Part shown: positions 1 to 5,862 of the stretch, in pieces
Layout: every line of letters starts with the position of its first letter
Position numbering within the stretch: the first letter of the stretch is position 1
Source: DATCDR01 sp036510575
Lineage (GTDB): Bacteria; Actinomycetota; Acidimicrobiia; Acidimicrobiales; Bog-793
Assembly: GCA_036510575.1 (NCBI GenBank)
Contig: DATCDR010000156.1
Span: 1 to 6,511 of the forward strand
Length of the DNA: 6,511 nucleotides
Direction: 5' to 3'
The notes under the pieces: model-generated
Told to the model about the DNA's origin: nothing
The model's database searches: none
Seen by the model: only the letters and a program-made list of their open reading frames with translations
Position numbers and translations under genes: made by a program

Positions 1-387
1 ATGGATGTGCTCTTGGACGTCGCCGAAGTCCACGAAGCACAGGGTTTCTCGATCGAGACGGCTCCGGCCACGGAGGTTCCAGCGGAGCTAAAGCAACTTG
101 TCATTGCGCTCATCGACGAAGAGCTCCGGGAGCTCAGCTTGGCGGTCGCCGCCGATGACCTGGTCGAGATAGCGGACGCGCTAGCCGATCTGCTCTGGGT
201 CGTGATCGTGGGGGCCTTGTCGTTTGGCATCCCGCTTGGTGAGGTCTTCGCGGAGGTCCTCCGCTCGAATCGGAGCAAGGTCGATCCAAGCGGGAGAGTC
301 GACCGCGATCCGAGCGGGAAAGTTCGAAAGGGACCGCACTTCTCGCCGCCAGACCTCGGGCCGATTCTGATGCGTCACTCGCAATGA
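1..387 (+). CDS. MazG/HisE-like all-alpha NTP pyrophosphohydrolase
   Basis: A 128-residue protein of the all-alpha NTP pyrophosphohydrolase superfamily (MazG / phosphoribosyl-ATP pyrophosphohydrolase-like). Members cleave nucleoside triphosphates or related compounds to the monophosphate and pyrophosphate, using Mg2+ held by acidic residues on two helices. The sequence shows the metal-binding pattern: E40, E41 and E44 in one helix, then E56 and D59 in EIAD, with D63 following. It also shows the family C-terminal signature SNRSK (89-93) and a KGPHFSPPDL segment (110-119). Its length is normal for the short single-domain forms. The ATG is the first base of the window, so no ribosome site is visible and a start further left cannot be excluded, although N-terminal EVHEAQGF fits the usual beginning of the family. 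It converges with the kinase gene on the other strand and is probably cargo of the integrative element. The substrate is unknown: nucleotide house-cleaning, a modified nucleotide, or a defence role are all possible. Confidence 0.85.
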   Translation: MDVLLDVAEVHEAQGFSIETAPATEVPAELKQLVIALIDEELRELSLAVAADDLVEIADALADLLWVVIVGALSFGIPLGEVFAEVLRSNRSKVDPSGRVDRDPSGKVRKGPHFSPPDLGPILMRHSQ

Positions 388-478
388 TTCGTTGGAGGAA
401 GAGTCTCGCGGTGGTCTTGAGGTGCGCCGAGAGCGGTACTTGATTCGTCGCGTCTCCGACGCCGATCGACATGAATGA

Positions 479-496
479 GGCGGCCGAGCCGCTTTA
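479..496 (+). terminator. Possible weak terminator between convergent genes
   Basis: GCGGC (480-484), loop CGA, GCCGC (488-492), followed by TTT. The stem can be extended by a G-U pair. It lies about 92 bp after the stop of the pyrophosphohydrolase gene and overlaps the stop of the kinase gene, which runs the other way. The T-run is very short, so this is only a weak candidate for an intrinsic terminator. Confidence 0.3.
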
Positions 497-1492
497 TGCA
501 TCAAGGACCCGGTCAACGTCGCGGCGATCGACATCAAGTGCGCCGGCGAGCCGCTGTCGGTAGAGGTTCGAACGCGTCGCGGCATCGAATCGAGGGATGC
601 CCTCAGCGCCGGGAAGCCTTGCGAACATGGGCGTCGATGACTCGCGTGCGCACCAGATGGTGAGGGCGACGATCACAAGAGCCCTCGTCCTGATGGCGAG
701 ATCGGGGAAGCCGATTTCCGAAGCGTGTTGTCGAATCACGAAGTCCATTACCTCGACAGGTAGATCGAGATGGGCAGGAGTCGTACAGAGTCCAGCAAGA
801 TCCCAACACGGGTCGCCAGCTCCGGAATACTCCCAGTCGACGAGTCGGATCTCGTCGTCGCTGACGAGCATGTTCGCGATGCTGACGTCTCCGTGAATGA
901 GCGCCTTGGTCGTGGCGACGGGTAACGCGTCTCCGACGGTGTTTCGGACTTTCTCCAACAAGACGCTGAATCGGTGACGACCGGCGCGATCAGCGTACGT
1001 TTTCGCCTTGTCCAAGTAGTTCGAGATGGTGAACCCATCTACGGCTATTCGAAGACCTTTGGGTGATGTGCTGTGAACCTTCGCGTAGGTGGTGGCGACG
1101 CGAGACCAGAACGCCAGCTCGTCGGGAGGACTATCGAGTGAGACACCAGGGCACCATGTCGAGACGATCGCCGAGCCTTCCGGCTCGCGGACGACGACAA
1201 GTGGTCTCGGGGCGATGTCGAGTCCTGACTCGTAGAGACGCTGCGTTGATTCGAACTCCCGAGAGGCGCGTTCGCGCGGATCAATCGCACTGAGTTTGAT
1301 AGCTATGTCGCTCGCGCCGATGGCTCTCGCTCGCCAAACCACGCCATTGAATCCGCTTGCCACTTTCGCAATCGACCAGGGGCCGACGACGATCGGCGCC
1401 TCTGATGATTGCGAGTGAGAGTGCAGCGTCGCCGAAGCAAGCCGTTCGGCAGTGGGTAGGTCGATCATTGTCACGGCGACATCATCGGACAA
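494..1492 (-). CDS. APH/choline-kinase-family phosphotransferase (LicA/ThiK-like)
   Basis: A 332-residue protein kinase-like small-molecule phosphotransferase. Visible elements, in order: a glycine-rich loop-like SGFNG (46-50), the ATP-binding lysine in AIKLS (K66), a helix with acidic residues (E79, E81), the catalytic loop HGDVSIANML (H200, D202 as catalytic base, N207), and the metal-binding DWEYSGAGDPCWDLA (D219). The DWEYSG..DP.WDLA form resembles LicA-type choline kinases and thiamine kinase more than classical aminoglycoside kinases, so phosphorylation of choline, ethanolamine or a similar alcohol is more likely than drug resistance. That is inference. The longest reading starts with TTG at 1492. 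GTG at 1474 and ATG at 1468 are alternatives, and none has a clear ribosome site, so the N-terminus is uncertain. The gene follows the integrase on the same strand after 108 bp and looks like element cargo. The protein appears cytoplasmic. Confidence 0.85.
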   Translation of the reverse strand: MSDDVAVTMIDLPTAERLASATLHSHSQSSEAPIVVGPWSIAKVASGFNGVVWRARAIGASDIAIKLSAIDPRERASREFESTQRLYESGLDIAPRPLVVVREPEGSAIVSTWCPGVSLDSPPDELAFWSRVATTYAKVHSTSPKGLRIAVDGFTISNYLDKAKTYADRAGRHRFSVLLEKVRNTVGDALPVATTKALIHGDVSIANMLVSDDEIRLVDWEYSGAGDPCWDLAGLCTTPAHLDLPVEVMDFVIRQHASEIGFPDLAIRTRALVIVALTIWCARESSTPMFARLPGAEGIPRFDAATRSNLYRQRLAGALDVDRRDVDRVLDA

Positions 1493-1600
1493 AGCGCACC
1501 GTGTGGGCCGTGTTCAGCAGCATCGATGTGGCTAGTGTGATCGTCGATCCGACAACCTCCGCTCCTCGTGCTCCACCGAAGGATCGGTTCAGGCCGGATG

Positions 1601-2797
1601 TTAAGCCGATGATCCTTGCGGCCTTTTGTTAGCGCGCGTCCGCTCGGAGGGAGCTGGGCTTTCCAGGAGCGCGCCGAGCGTGGTCGCGGCGTCGCGGTCC
1701 GACGCTTCGACGAAGTGCGCGTAGACCCCAAGCGTCGTGGCCGCGTTCGAATGACCGAGCCGACCACTTACCGTTCGTACCGGTACTCCCGCGACGAGCA
1801 TTCGCGTCGCTGCAAAGTGCCGAAGGTCGTGAAGTCGGACGGAGTTCTGGCCAGCACGAGTCCGCACGCGAATGAACGCTTTGGTCACGCTATTTGGGGT
1901 CCAGGGCCGATCACCCTCAGGATCGCGGGAGAAGACGTGCGCCGCGTCTTTCAACGCACCTCCGCATGCAGCCGCGCGGGAGCGCATTCGAACCTGCTGG
2001 GCGAGCAAAGCGGAGATCGTCCCCGGATCGAGCGCGATCCGACGTGACGCATGAGTTTTCGTATCCTTCTCAATGATGACGTTGTTCGCAGCCTCGACTA
2101 CCGATCTGCTGATGAGCACGGTGCCAGCAGTTAGGTCGATATCTCGCCAGCGAAGTCCACATACCTCTCCGCGGCGGGCCCCCGTTGTCGCCGCCAAGCG
2201 GAGGAAGCAGGCGAGATCGGGATCGCTCTCGTCCGCTGCTTCAAGGAGCCGTATCACTGCCGCGGGGTCCGGGGGCGAGAGATGTGGCGCCCTAACCCGC
2301 GGTGGAGATGCGAGCGCTGCCGGATTCTCGGTGATCCATCCCCAGCGGATCCCCTGGTGTAGCGCCCGGCGCAAGATTGCATGCACCTGGTGGACCGTGG
2401 CAGCGGAGAGTGGCTTCTCCTGCTGGCCACCCTTCTCGCGGAGGTGTGAATAGAAGCGATCCAGCTGTGCCGTCCGAAGCTTCCCTAACGGCACGTTTCC
2501 AAGCGTAGGCGTGATGTAGGCCTTGATAATCCAGTCGTAACCTCGGGCAGTCGTCGGCGAGAGTTCAGCACGGGAGAGGTTGAGCCACTGTTGAATGAGG
2601 TCTCCGACCATCGTGTTCTGTGCGGCATGCCCGCCTCCTGCGACCTCGGTAGTGAAGCGGGCCAATGCCTCCTCGGCATCGCGCTTGCCTCCTCGGAAGG
2701 TTCGAGTCAGGTATTTCTTGCGGTTCGTGAGCGGATCGACGCCGACGTAGGCTCGAAGTTCCCAGGCGTTGCCTCTCTGGCGAAGGTGACCCTTCAT
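1601..2797 (-). CDS. int: Tyrosine recombinase (site-specific integrase)
   Basis: An integrase that cuts and rejoins DNA between an element att site and a chromosomal site. With the ATG at 2797 it has 398 residues. An N-terminal arm-binding-type domain (about 1-60, with RGNAWELRAYVGVD and a following KKYLTRTF strand) precedes a core-binding SAM-like domain (about 63-170) and a catalytic domain. The full catalytic set is present: R208 in TGARRGE, K247 in TKTHASRR, H323 and R326 in LHDLRH, H349 in GRLGHS, and nucleophile Y359 in LGVYAHF. The ATG is preceded by AGGGAG at 5 bp, a good ribosome site. A longer reading from TTG at 2836 adds 13 residues, but that start falls inside the repeat cluster and is unlikely. 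The gene points away from the tRNA-Arg, the usual arrangement for an element inserted in a tRNA 3' end. It looks intact. No excisionase gene is recognisable beside it in this window. Confidence 0.93.
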   Translation of the reverse strand: MKGHLRQRGNAWELRAYVGVDPLTNRKKYLTRTFRGGKRDAEEALARFTTEVAGGGHAAQNTMVGDLIQQWLNLSRAELSPTTARGYDWIIKAYITPTLGNVPLGKLRTAQLDRFYSHLREKGGQQEKPLSAATVHQVHAILRRALHQGIRWGWITENPAALASPPRVRAPHLSPPDPAAVIRLLEAADESDPDLACFLRLAATTGARRGEVCGLRWRDIDLTAGTVLISRSVVEAANNVIIEKDTKTHASRRIALDPGTISALLAQQVRMRSRAAACGGALKDAAHVFSRDPEGDRPWTPNSVTKAFIRVRTRAGQNSVRLHDLRHFAATRMLVAGVPVRTVSGRLGHSNAATTLGVYAHFVEASDRDAATTLGALLESPAPSERTRANKRPQGSSA

Positions 2798-2815
2798 TGC
2801 ATCTCCCTGGCCTTT

Positions 2816-2865
2816 TGCTACTGAAGCCAGTAGCAATCTCAGGGAAAGAGTAGCATTGAGTAGCA
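2816..2865. repeat. Four AGTAGCA 7-mers, candidate integrase arm sites
   Basis: AGTAGCA occurs at 2829-2835, 2849-2855 and 2859-2865, and inverted (TGCTACT) at 2816-2822. The starts of the three direct copies are 20 and 10 bp apart, that is, on the same DNA face. The first two elements form a perfect inverted repeat, TGCTACTgaagccAGTAGCA. The cluster lies upstream of the integrase ATG and 59-108 bp from the tRNA 3' end, a suitable distance for arm-type sites of a lambda-like integrase with an arm-binding domain. Alternatives are an operator that controls the integrase gene, or repeated -10-like sequences: on the minus strand, TGCTACTCT resembles an extended -10 box. Confidence 0.6.
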
Positions 2866-2889
2866 GAAACCCCAGGACAGTCGGAAGTT

Positions 2890-2906
2890 GGCTTAGCGGC
2901 TAAGCC
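2890..2906. repeat. Perfect 7-bp inverted repeat beside the tRNA 3' end
   Basis: GGCTTAG (2890-2896), CGG, CTAAGCC (2900-2906). It starts 17 bp past the tRNA 3' end in the direction of tRNA transcription. It could act as a tRNA terminator hairpin, although no T-run follows, or as a recognition site near the integration junction. Confidence 0.5.
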
Positions 2907-2923
2907 TCTGAACTGGTATTACG

Positions 2924-2968
2924 TGGTGCCCCCGGAGGGACTCGAACCCCCGACCCTCTGATCCGAAG
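2924..2968. other. Probable attachment site (3' half of tRNA-Arg)
   Basis: The 3' half of a tRNA (anticodon arm to CCA) is the usual sequence shared between element and chromosome for tyrosine integrases of this type. Here it faces the integrase gene. The precise crossover and the left limit of identity cannot be set without the second att copy, so the end points given are approximate. Confidence 0.45.
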
Positions 2969-3000
2969 TCAGATGCTCTAATCCACTGAGCTACGGAGGC
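2924..3000 (-). tRNA. tRNA-Arg, anticodon UCG
   Basis: On the minus strand a complete 77-nt cloverleaf can be folded: acceptor GCCTCCG/CGGGGGC with one G-U pair, D stem GCTC/GAGC, anticodon stem TCTGA/TCAGA with loop CTTCGGA (anticodon TCG, which reads CGA and possibly CGG), variable loop GGGTC, T stem GGGGG/CCCTC with loop TTCGAGT, then A73 and an encoded CCA (2924-2926). Every stem pairs, so the gene is intact despite its role as the probable insertion site. It lies downstream of the hydroxyacid dehydrogenase gene on the same strand. I do not see a convincing promoter in the 61 bp between them. Confidence 0.95.
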
Positions 3001-3016
3001 GTTGACTGCCTACTTG

Positions 3017-3048
3017 CCTGCAAGTCTGCCATGGCTGCGACTTGCAGG
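3017..3048. repeat. 10-bp inverted repeat downstream of the dehydrogenase operon
   Basis: CCTGCAAGTC (3017-3026) pairs perfectly with GACTTGCAGG (3039-3048). The 12-nt loop holds the palindrome GCCATGGC (3028-3035). A third, overlapping arm ACTTGC (3012-3017) can pair with GCAAGT (3020-3025) in an alternative small hairpin. It lies 13-45 bp after the stop of the dehydrogenase gene and before the tRNA. It may be a terminator for the operon, but it is not followed by a T-run on the minus strand. A protein-binding role is also possible. Confidence 0.5.
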
Positions 3049-3061
3049 AAAAACCGGGAAG

Positions 3062-4075
3062 TCACGTGACCGCGCTGTGTCGCGTTAGTGCTAAAGGAGA
3101 GGGATAAATCCTGGAGCCGCGACTGCGGTCGCTTTGGGATTCTAAGGGCTGTGGACGCGCGCGATTACAGCCAGTGGTGAGTTCGTACAACTTAGCGAGG
3201 GCAGAAAAGTCGAGCTCGCCCCACCCATTGATGATCACTGCTTCGCACATCTCGCGAACGGCAGCGGCAAGCGGCACGGTGGATCCGACCTCGGTGGCGA
3301 ATTCACGGACGAGATCGAGGTCCTTTCGCATCAGGCGCGTTGCGAATCCTGGGGCGTAATCGCGGTCTACCGGACCCTCGGGCCCTATCCCGGCGACCGG
3401 GAATCGGTTCCGAAGCATCCATGAGTCGCCGGTCGCGGTCGACACGACGCGGTGGAAAGTGGCGAAATCGACTCCTGCTTTAGCCGCGAGCGCATACGCC
3501 TCCGCGACCGTGGCCATATTGACGGCCGCGAGAAGGTTGTTCAGGAGCTTGATTGATTCGCCGGCTCCGACAGGTCCGACGTGGATGACATTTCTGCCGA
3601 GAATGCTCAGGGGCTTTTCCAGAGCTTCGAAGGTCTCGGCCTCGGCTCCAACCATGATTGTCAAGGTGCCGGCCTCGGCGCCTTCGCTTGAGCCACTTAC
3701 TGGGGCGTCGGCGAAGCGGAGACCACGCTCCGCCGCGGCGACACCGAGTGCGCGTGAGGTATTCGGCGAGATCGTGCTCATGTCGAGGATGAGCGTCCCT
3801 GGCGCTGCAGTTGTGAAAGTACCATTCGGTCCCGCGAGCGCCTCTTCGACGTGGCTCGAGTTCGGCAAGGAACAGATCACGAGATCGGCGTCCGCTGACG
3901 CAGCAGCAGGGTCCGGGAAGTCAAGGTGCCCGCCGCGAGCAGCGAGCGCTTGTTCTGTCGATTTGTCGATGTCGAAGCCCGAGACCACGTAGCCAGCTTC
4001 GATGAGTCGGGTGCTCATCGGGAGACCCATGGTCCCGAGACCGATGAAACTGATCTTCTCGAGGTCGGCGCTCAT
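3062..4075 (-). CDS. 3-hydroxyisobutyrate dehydrogenase-like beta-hydroxyacid dehydrogenase
   Basis: A cytoplasmic NAD(P)-dependent enzyme of the beta-hydroxyacid dehydrogenase family (3-hydroxyisobutyrate dehydrogenase, tartronate semialdehyde reductase, sulfolactaldehyde reductase). It interconverts a 3-hydroxyacid and its semialdehyde. Visible features: Rossmann loop GLGTMGLPM (12-20), acidic D35 in FDIDKS near the end of the second strand, which favours NAD over NADP, substrate-binding DAPVSGS (123-129), catalytic K176 in GAGESIKLLNN, and KDL (251-253) in the helical domain. The family normally ends near LDFSALAKLYE (288-298). This protein continues to residue 337 with an arginine- and serine-rich tail that looks non-coding. 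The ATG at 4075 has only a weak ribosome site (GTTGAG next to it). With a 20-bp gap after the aldehyde dehydrogenase stop, the two are probably co-transcribed and may act in sequence on one substrate. Substrate not determined. Confidence 0.9.
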   Translation of the reverse strand: MSADLEKISFIGLGTMGLPMSTRLIEAGYVVSGFDIDKSTEQALAARGGHLDFPDPAAASADADLVICSLPNSSHVEEALAGPNGTFTTAAPGTLILDMSTISPNTSRALGVAAAERGLRFADAPVSGSSEGAEAGTLTIMVGAEAETFEALEKPLSILGRNVIHVGPVGAGESIKLLNNLLAAVNMATVAEAYALAAKAGVDFATFHRVVSTATGDSWMLRNRFPVAGIGPEGPVDRDYAPGFATRLMRKDLDLVREFATEVGSTVPLAAAVREMCEAVIINGWGELDFSALAKLYELTTGCNRARPQPLESQSDRSRGSRIYPSPLALTRHSAVT

Positions 4076-4095
4076 CTCAACTCACGGGTTAGGTG

Positions 4096-5577
4096 TCAGT
4101 GCTCGATGTTGATCGCGATTTGCTTGATCCGCGTGTAATCCTCGAGCATCCCCTCGAGCGAGAACTCCTTGCCGAGCCCGCTCTCTTTAAACCCTCCGTA
4201 GGATTGACCTGGGATTTGGCCCCCGCCCTGGTTGACCTGGACCCAGCCCGAGTCGATGGCGTGCGCCGTGCGGACGGCGTTGCCAAGGTCGTGGGTCCAT
4301 ACGAAGGCCGATAATCCGTAGTGAGAGTCGTTCGCCATCGCGATTGCCTCCTCTGTCTCCCTCCAGGGAATGGCGCAGAGAACGGGTCCGAAGATCTCCT
4401 CTTGTGCGATACGCCAGTTGTTCTCGACATTCGCGATCACAGTTGGCTCGACAAAGTACCCCTCAGAGAGTGGGCCAGTCGACGGGGGAAGGCCCCCAAG
4501 GATCGTCTTCGACCCAGACGTCGCCGCGCCGTCTTCGATGTAAGAGCAGACTCGGTTGAACTGCTTGGCGTTGATGATCGCGCCCATGTCCGACTCCTCG
4601 TCGAGTGGATCACCGACCTTGAGGAGCCGTAGACGGTCGACGAGTCGCTCCAAGAATGAGTCGAAGATCGACTCATGAAGAAAGAGGCGGGAACCAGCTG
4701 TACACGACTGGCCCTGTCGCGTAAATCGCATCGCCTGAATCACGCCATCGACCACCCAGTCGTCCACCGCGTCGGGGAAGACGACTTGCGGGTTTTTCCC
4801 GCCGAGTTCGAGCGAGACCGATCCGATGCGCCCGGACACGGCGTGCATGATCGACTTGCCAACTTCGGTCGAGCCGGTGAATGACACCTTCGCCACGCCG
4901 GGGTGCGCTGCTAAGGCTGCGCCTGCCTCCTCGCCGAGGCCCGTCACTGCGTTCAGCACTCCACTCGGCAGAGCTGCCGAGAGCTCGCGGACTATCTCGA
5001 GGACCGTGAGCGGGGCATCCTCGGCCGGCTTGAGTACGAATGTATTCCCCGCGATGAGCGCTGGGGCGAGCTTCAGAACCGCGAGCAGCGCGGGCGAGTT
5101 CCAGGGAATGATGCCACCGACGACACCGAGCGGCTCTCGGCGAGAGTAGTCGAGCACGCCCTGGCGAAGCGGAGCAGTGATCCCTTTCAGCTCACCGCCA
5201 AGTCCGGCGAAATAGCGCATGACGTCGACCGTCATTTTGATCTCTGGGCGTGCCTGGGTTCGGATCGCGTTACCGGTCTCGTGGGCCAGCATCCGGGAGA
5301 GCTCTTCGGTGCGCGCTTCGATCGCGGCAGCGGCAGATTCGATCGCCCGTGCCCTTTGGCGTCCGGGCGTATCCCGCCAGGCCGGGAAGGCAACCCGGGC
5401 TGCTCGAACCGCGGAATCGACGTCGCGCGACCCGCCGCGAGGAATATCGGCGAAGGTCGTCTTATCTTTGGGGCTTTCAATCCCGATCACGTCATCGTCG
5501 AGTGCGGGAATCCACTCCCCGCCGATGAGCATCAGCTGGTGTTGGGTGTCACTTGGAAGCGCTGTTGTCTGGACCAA
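4096..5577 (-). CDS. NAD(P)-dependent aldehyde dehydrogenase
   Basis: A 493-residue member of the aldehyde dehydrogenase superfamily, full length and cytoplasmic, which oxidises an aldehyde to the carboxylate. Catalytic and binding residues are all visible: N160 in IIPWNSP, K183 in LKPAE for the cofactor, FTGSTEVG (233-240), general base E257 in LELGGKNP, nucleophile C292 in GQSCTAGSR, and EEIFGPV (393-399). The type looks like the broad betaine-aldehyde/aromatic aldehyde group. It lacks an obvious feature of CoA-acylating methylmalonate-semialdehyde dehydrogenase, but the substrate is not known. The chosen start is TTG at 5577, with GAGG 4 bp before it on the minus strand within a GAGGGG run. 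The in-frame ATG at 5532 (residue 16) has no ribosome site and would cut into the usual N-terminus. It is first in the probable operon with the hydroxyacid dehydrogenase and divergent from the phosphatase gene. Confidence 0.93.
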   Translation of the reverse strand: MVQTTALPSDTQHQLMLIGGEWIPALDDDVIGIESPKDKTTFADIPRGGSRDVDSAVRAARVAFPAWRDTPGRQRARAIESAAAAIEARTEELSRMLAHETGNAIRTQARPEIKMTVDVMRYFAGLGGELKGITAPLRQGVLDYSRREPLGVVGGIIPWNSPALLAVLKLAPALIAGNTFVLKPAEDAPLTVLEIVRELSAALPSGVLNAVTGLGEEAGAALAAHPGVAKVSFTGSTEVGKSIMHAVSGRIGSVSLELGGKNPQVVFPDAVDDWVVDGVIQAMRFTRQGQSCTAGSRLFLHESIFDSFLERLVDRLRLLKVGDPLDEESDMGAIINAKQFNRVCSYIEDGAATSGSKTILGGLPPSTGPLSEGYFVEPTVIANVENNWRIAQEEIFGPVLCAIPWRETEEAIAMANDSHYGLSAFVWTHDLGNAVRTAHAIDSGWVQVNQGGGQIPGQSYGGFKESGLGKEFSLEGMLEDYTRIKQIAINIEH

Positions 5578-5862
5578 TTCCCCTCGATGTTCAGGTTTTC
5601 GGGTCTGAGCCTATTTGATTCTTTACGCGGCGACGAAGGCTACGACGCCGTGCGGACTGGCTACACGTCGGTGCTCCGGATCACTGGCTCGTGAGCACAG
5701 CAGCACTGCTCTGGTGGTTCCGGATCCTCTTGGTGTTGGTCCCATAAGGTCTGCCGCACAGCCCGAGGAATCTCTGGAATGGGGTCTTCCGCTGCCAGAT
5801 AAGTAGGATTTACCTGAGCTGATGATGACCCCTCTTCAAGAAATCTCGGGGAGGCCGAGGCT
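5578..5862. other. Divergent intergenic region between two starts
   Basis: 285 bp separate the aldehyde dehydrogenase start (minus) from the phosphatase start (plus). I see no credible gene here: open frames crossing it have no recognisable family pattern. Besides the weak minus-strand promoter guess, the only structure noted is a short inverted repeat, AGCAG CA CTGCT (5699-5710). For the plus strand, TAGGAT occurs at about 5804 as a possible -10 box, without a convincing -35. Ribosome site for the phosphatase: GGGGAGG at about 5848-5854. Confidence 0.5.
5608..5637 (-). promoter_or_regulatory. Possible promoter for the aldehyde dehydrogenase operon
   Basis: On the minus strand, TTCGTC (5632-5637) is followed after 18 bp by TAGGCT (5608-5613), which has the TAnnnT pattern of a -10 box. 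It would give a 5' leader of roughly 25 bases before the TTG at 5577. The -35 match is poor, so this is a weak guess. Confidence 0.2.

Larger units (their letters stand above)
1..2923. mobile_element. Tip of a tRNA-integrated genetic element (left end outside)
   Basis: The stretch from the tRNA 3' end leftwards holds an intact tyrosine integrase, a candidate arm-site cluster, a small-molecule kinase and an NTP pyrophosphohydrolase. An integrase next to a tRNA 3' end is the standard layout of genomic islands, integrative plasmids and prophages. No phage structural, replication or conjugation gene is visible, so the kind of element cannot be named. I see no second copy of the tRNA 3' end in the window, so the other boundary must lie to the left of position 1 or be degenerate. 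Assignment of the two cargo genes rests on position alone. Confidence 0.6.

Noticed and set aside
385..448. Direct repeat TGATTCGT at 385-392 and 441-448
   Set aside because: Only 8 bp and two copies in a convergent intergenic gap; expected by chance at this scale and without an associated structure.
181..585. A 134-residue minus-strand frame spanning the gap between the first two genes
   Set aside because: It overlaps the pyrophosphohydrolase and the end of the kinase gene, has Arg/Ser-rich shadow composition and no recognisable domain.
494..1492. Calling the kinase an aminoglycoside resistance gene
   Set aside because: The DWEYSG motif and overall layout are closer to choline/thiamine-type kinases, and nothing in the context points to drug resistance.
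1..2800. A second copy of the tRNA 3' end as the other att site
   Set aside because: I looked for matches to the GGAGGGACTCGAACCC segment and found none; partial look-alikes such as ATTCGAACTCCCGAGAGG near 1250 lie inside the kinase gene and do not match further.
3459..3992. A 177-residue plus-strand open frame
   Set aside because: It lies wholly opposite the hydroxyacid dehydrogenase, which has clear motifs; its composition (Ala/Ser/Arg-rich) is typical of an antisense shadow in high-GC DNA.
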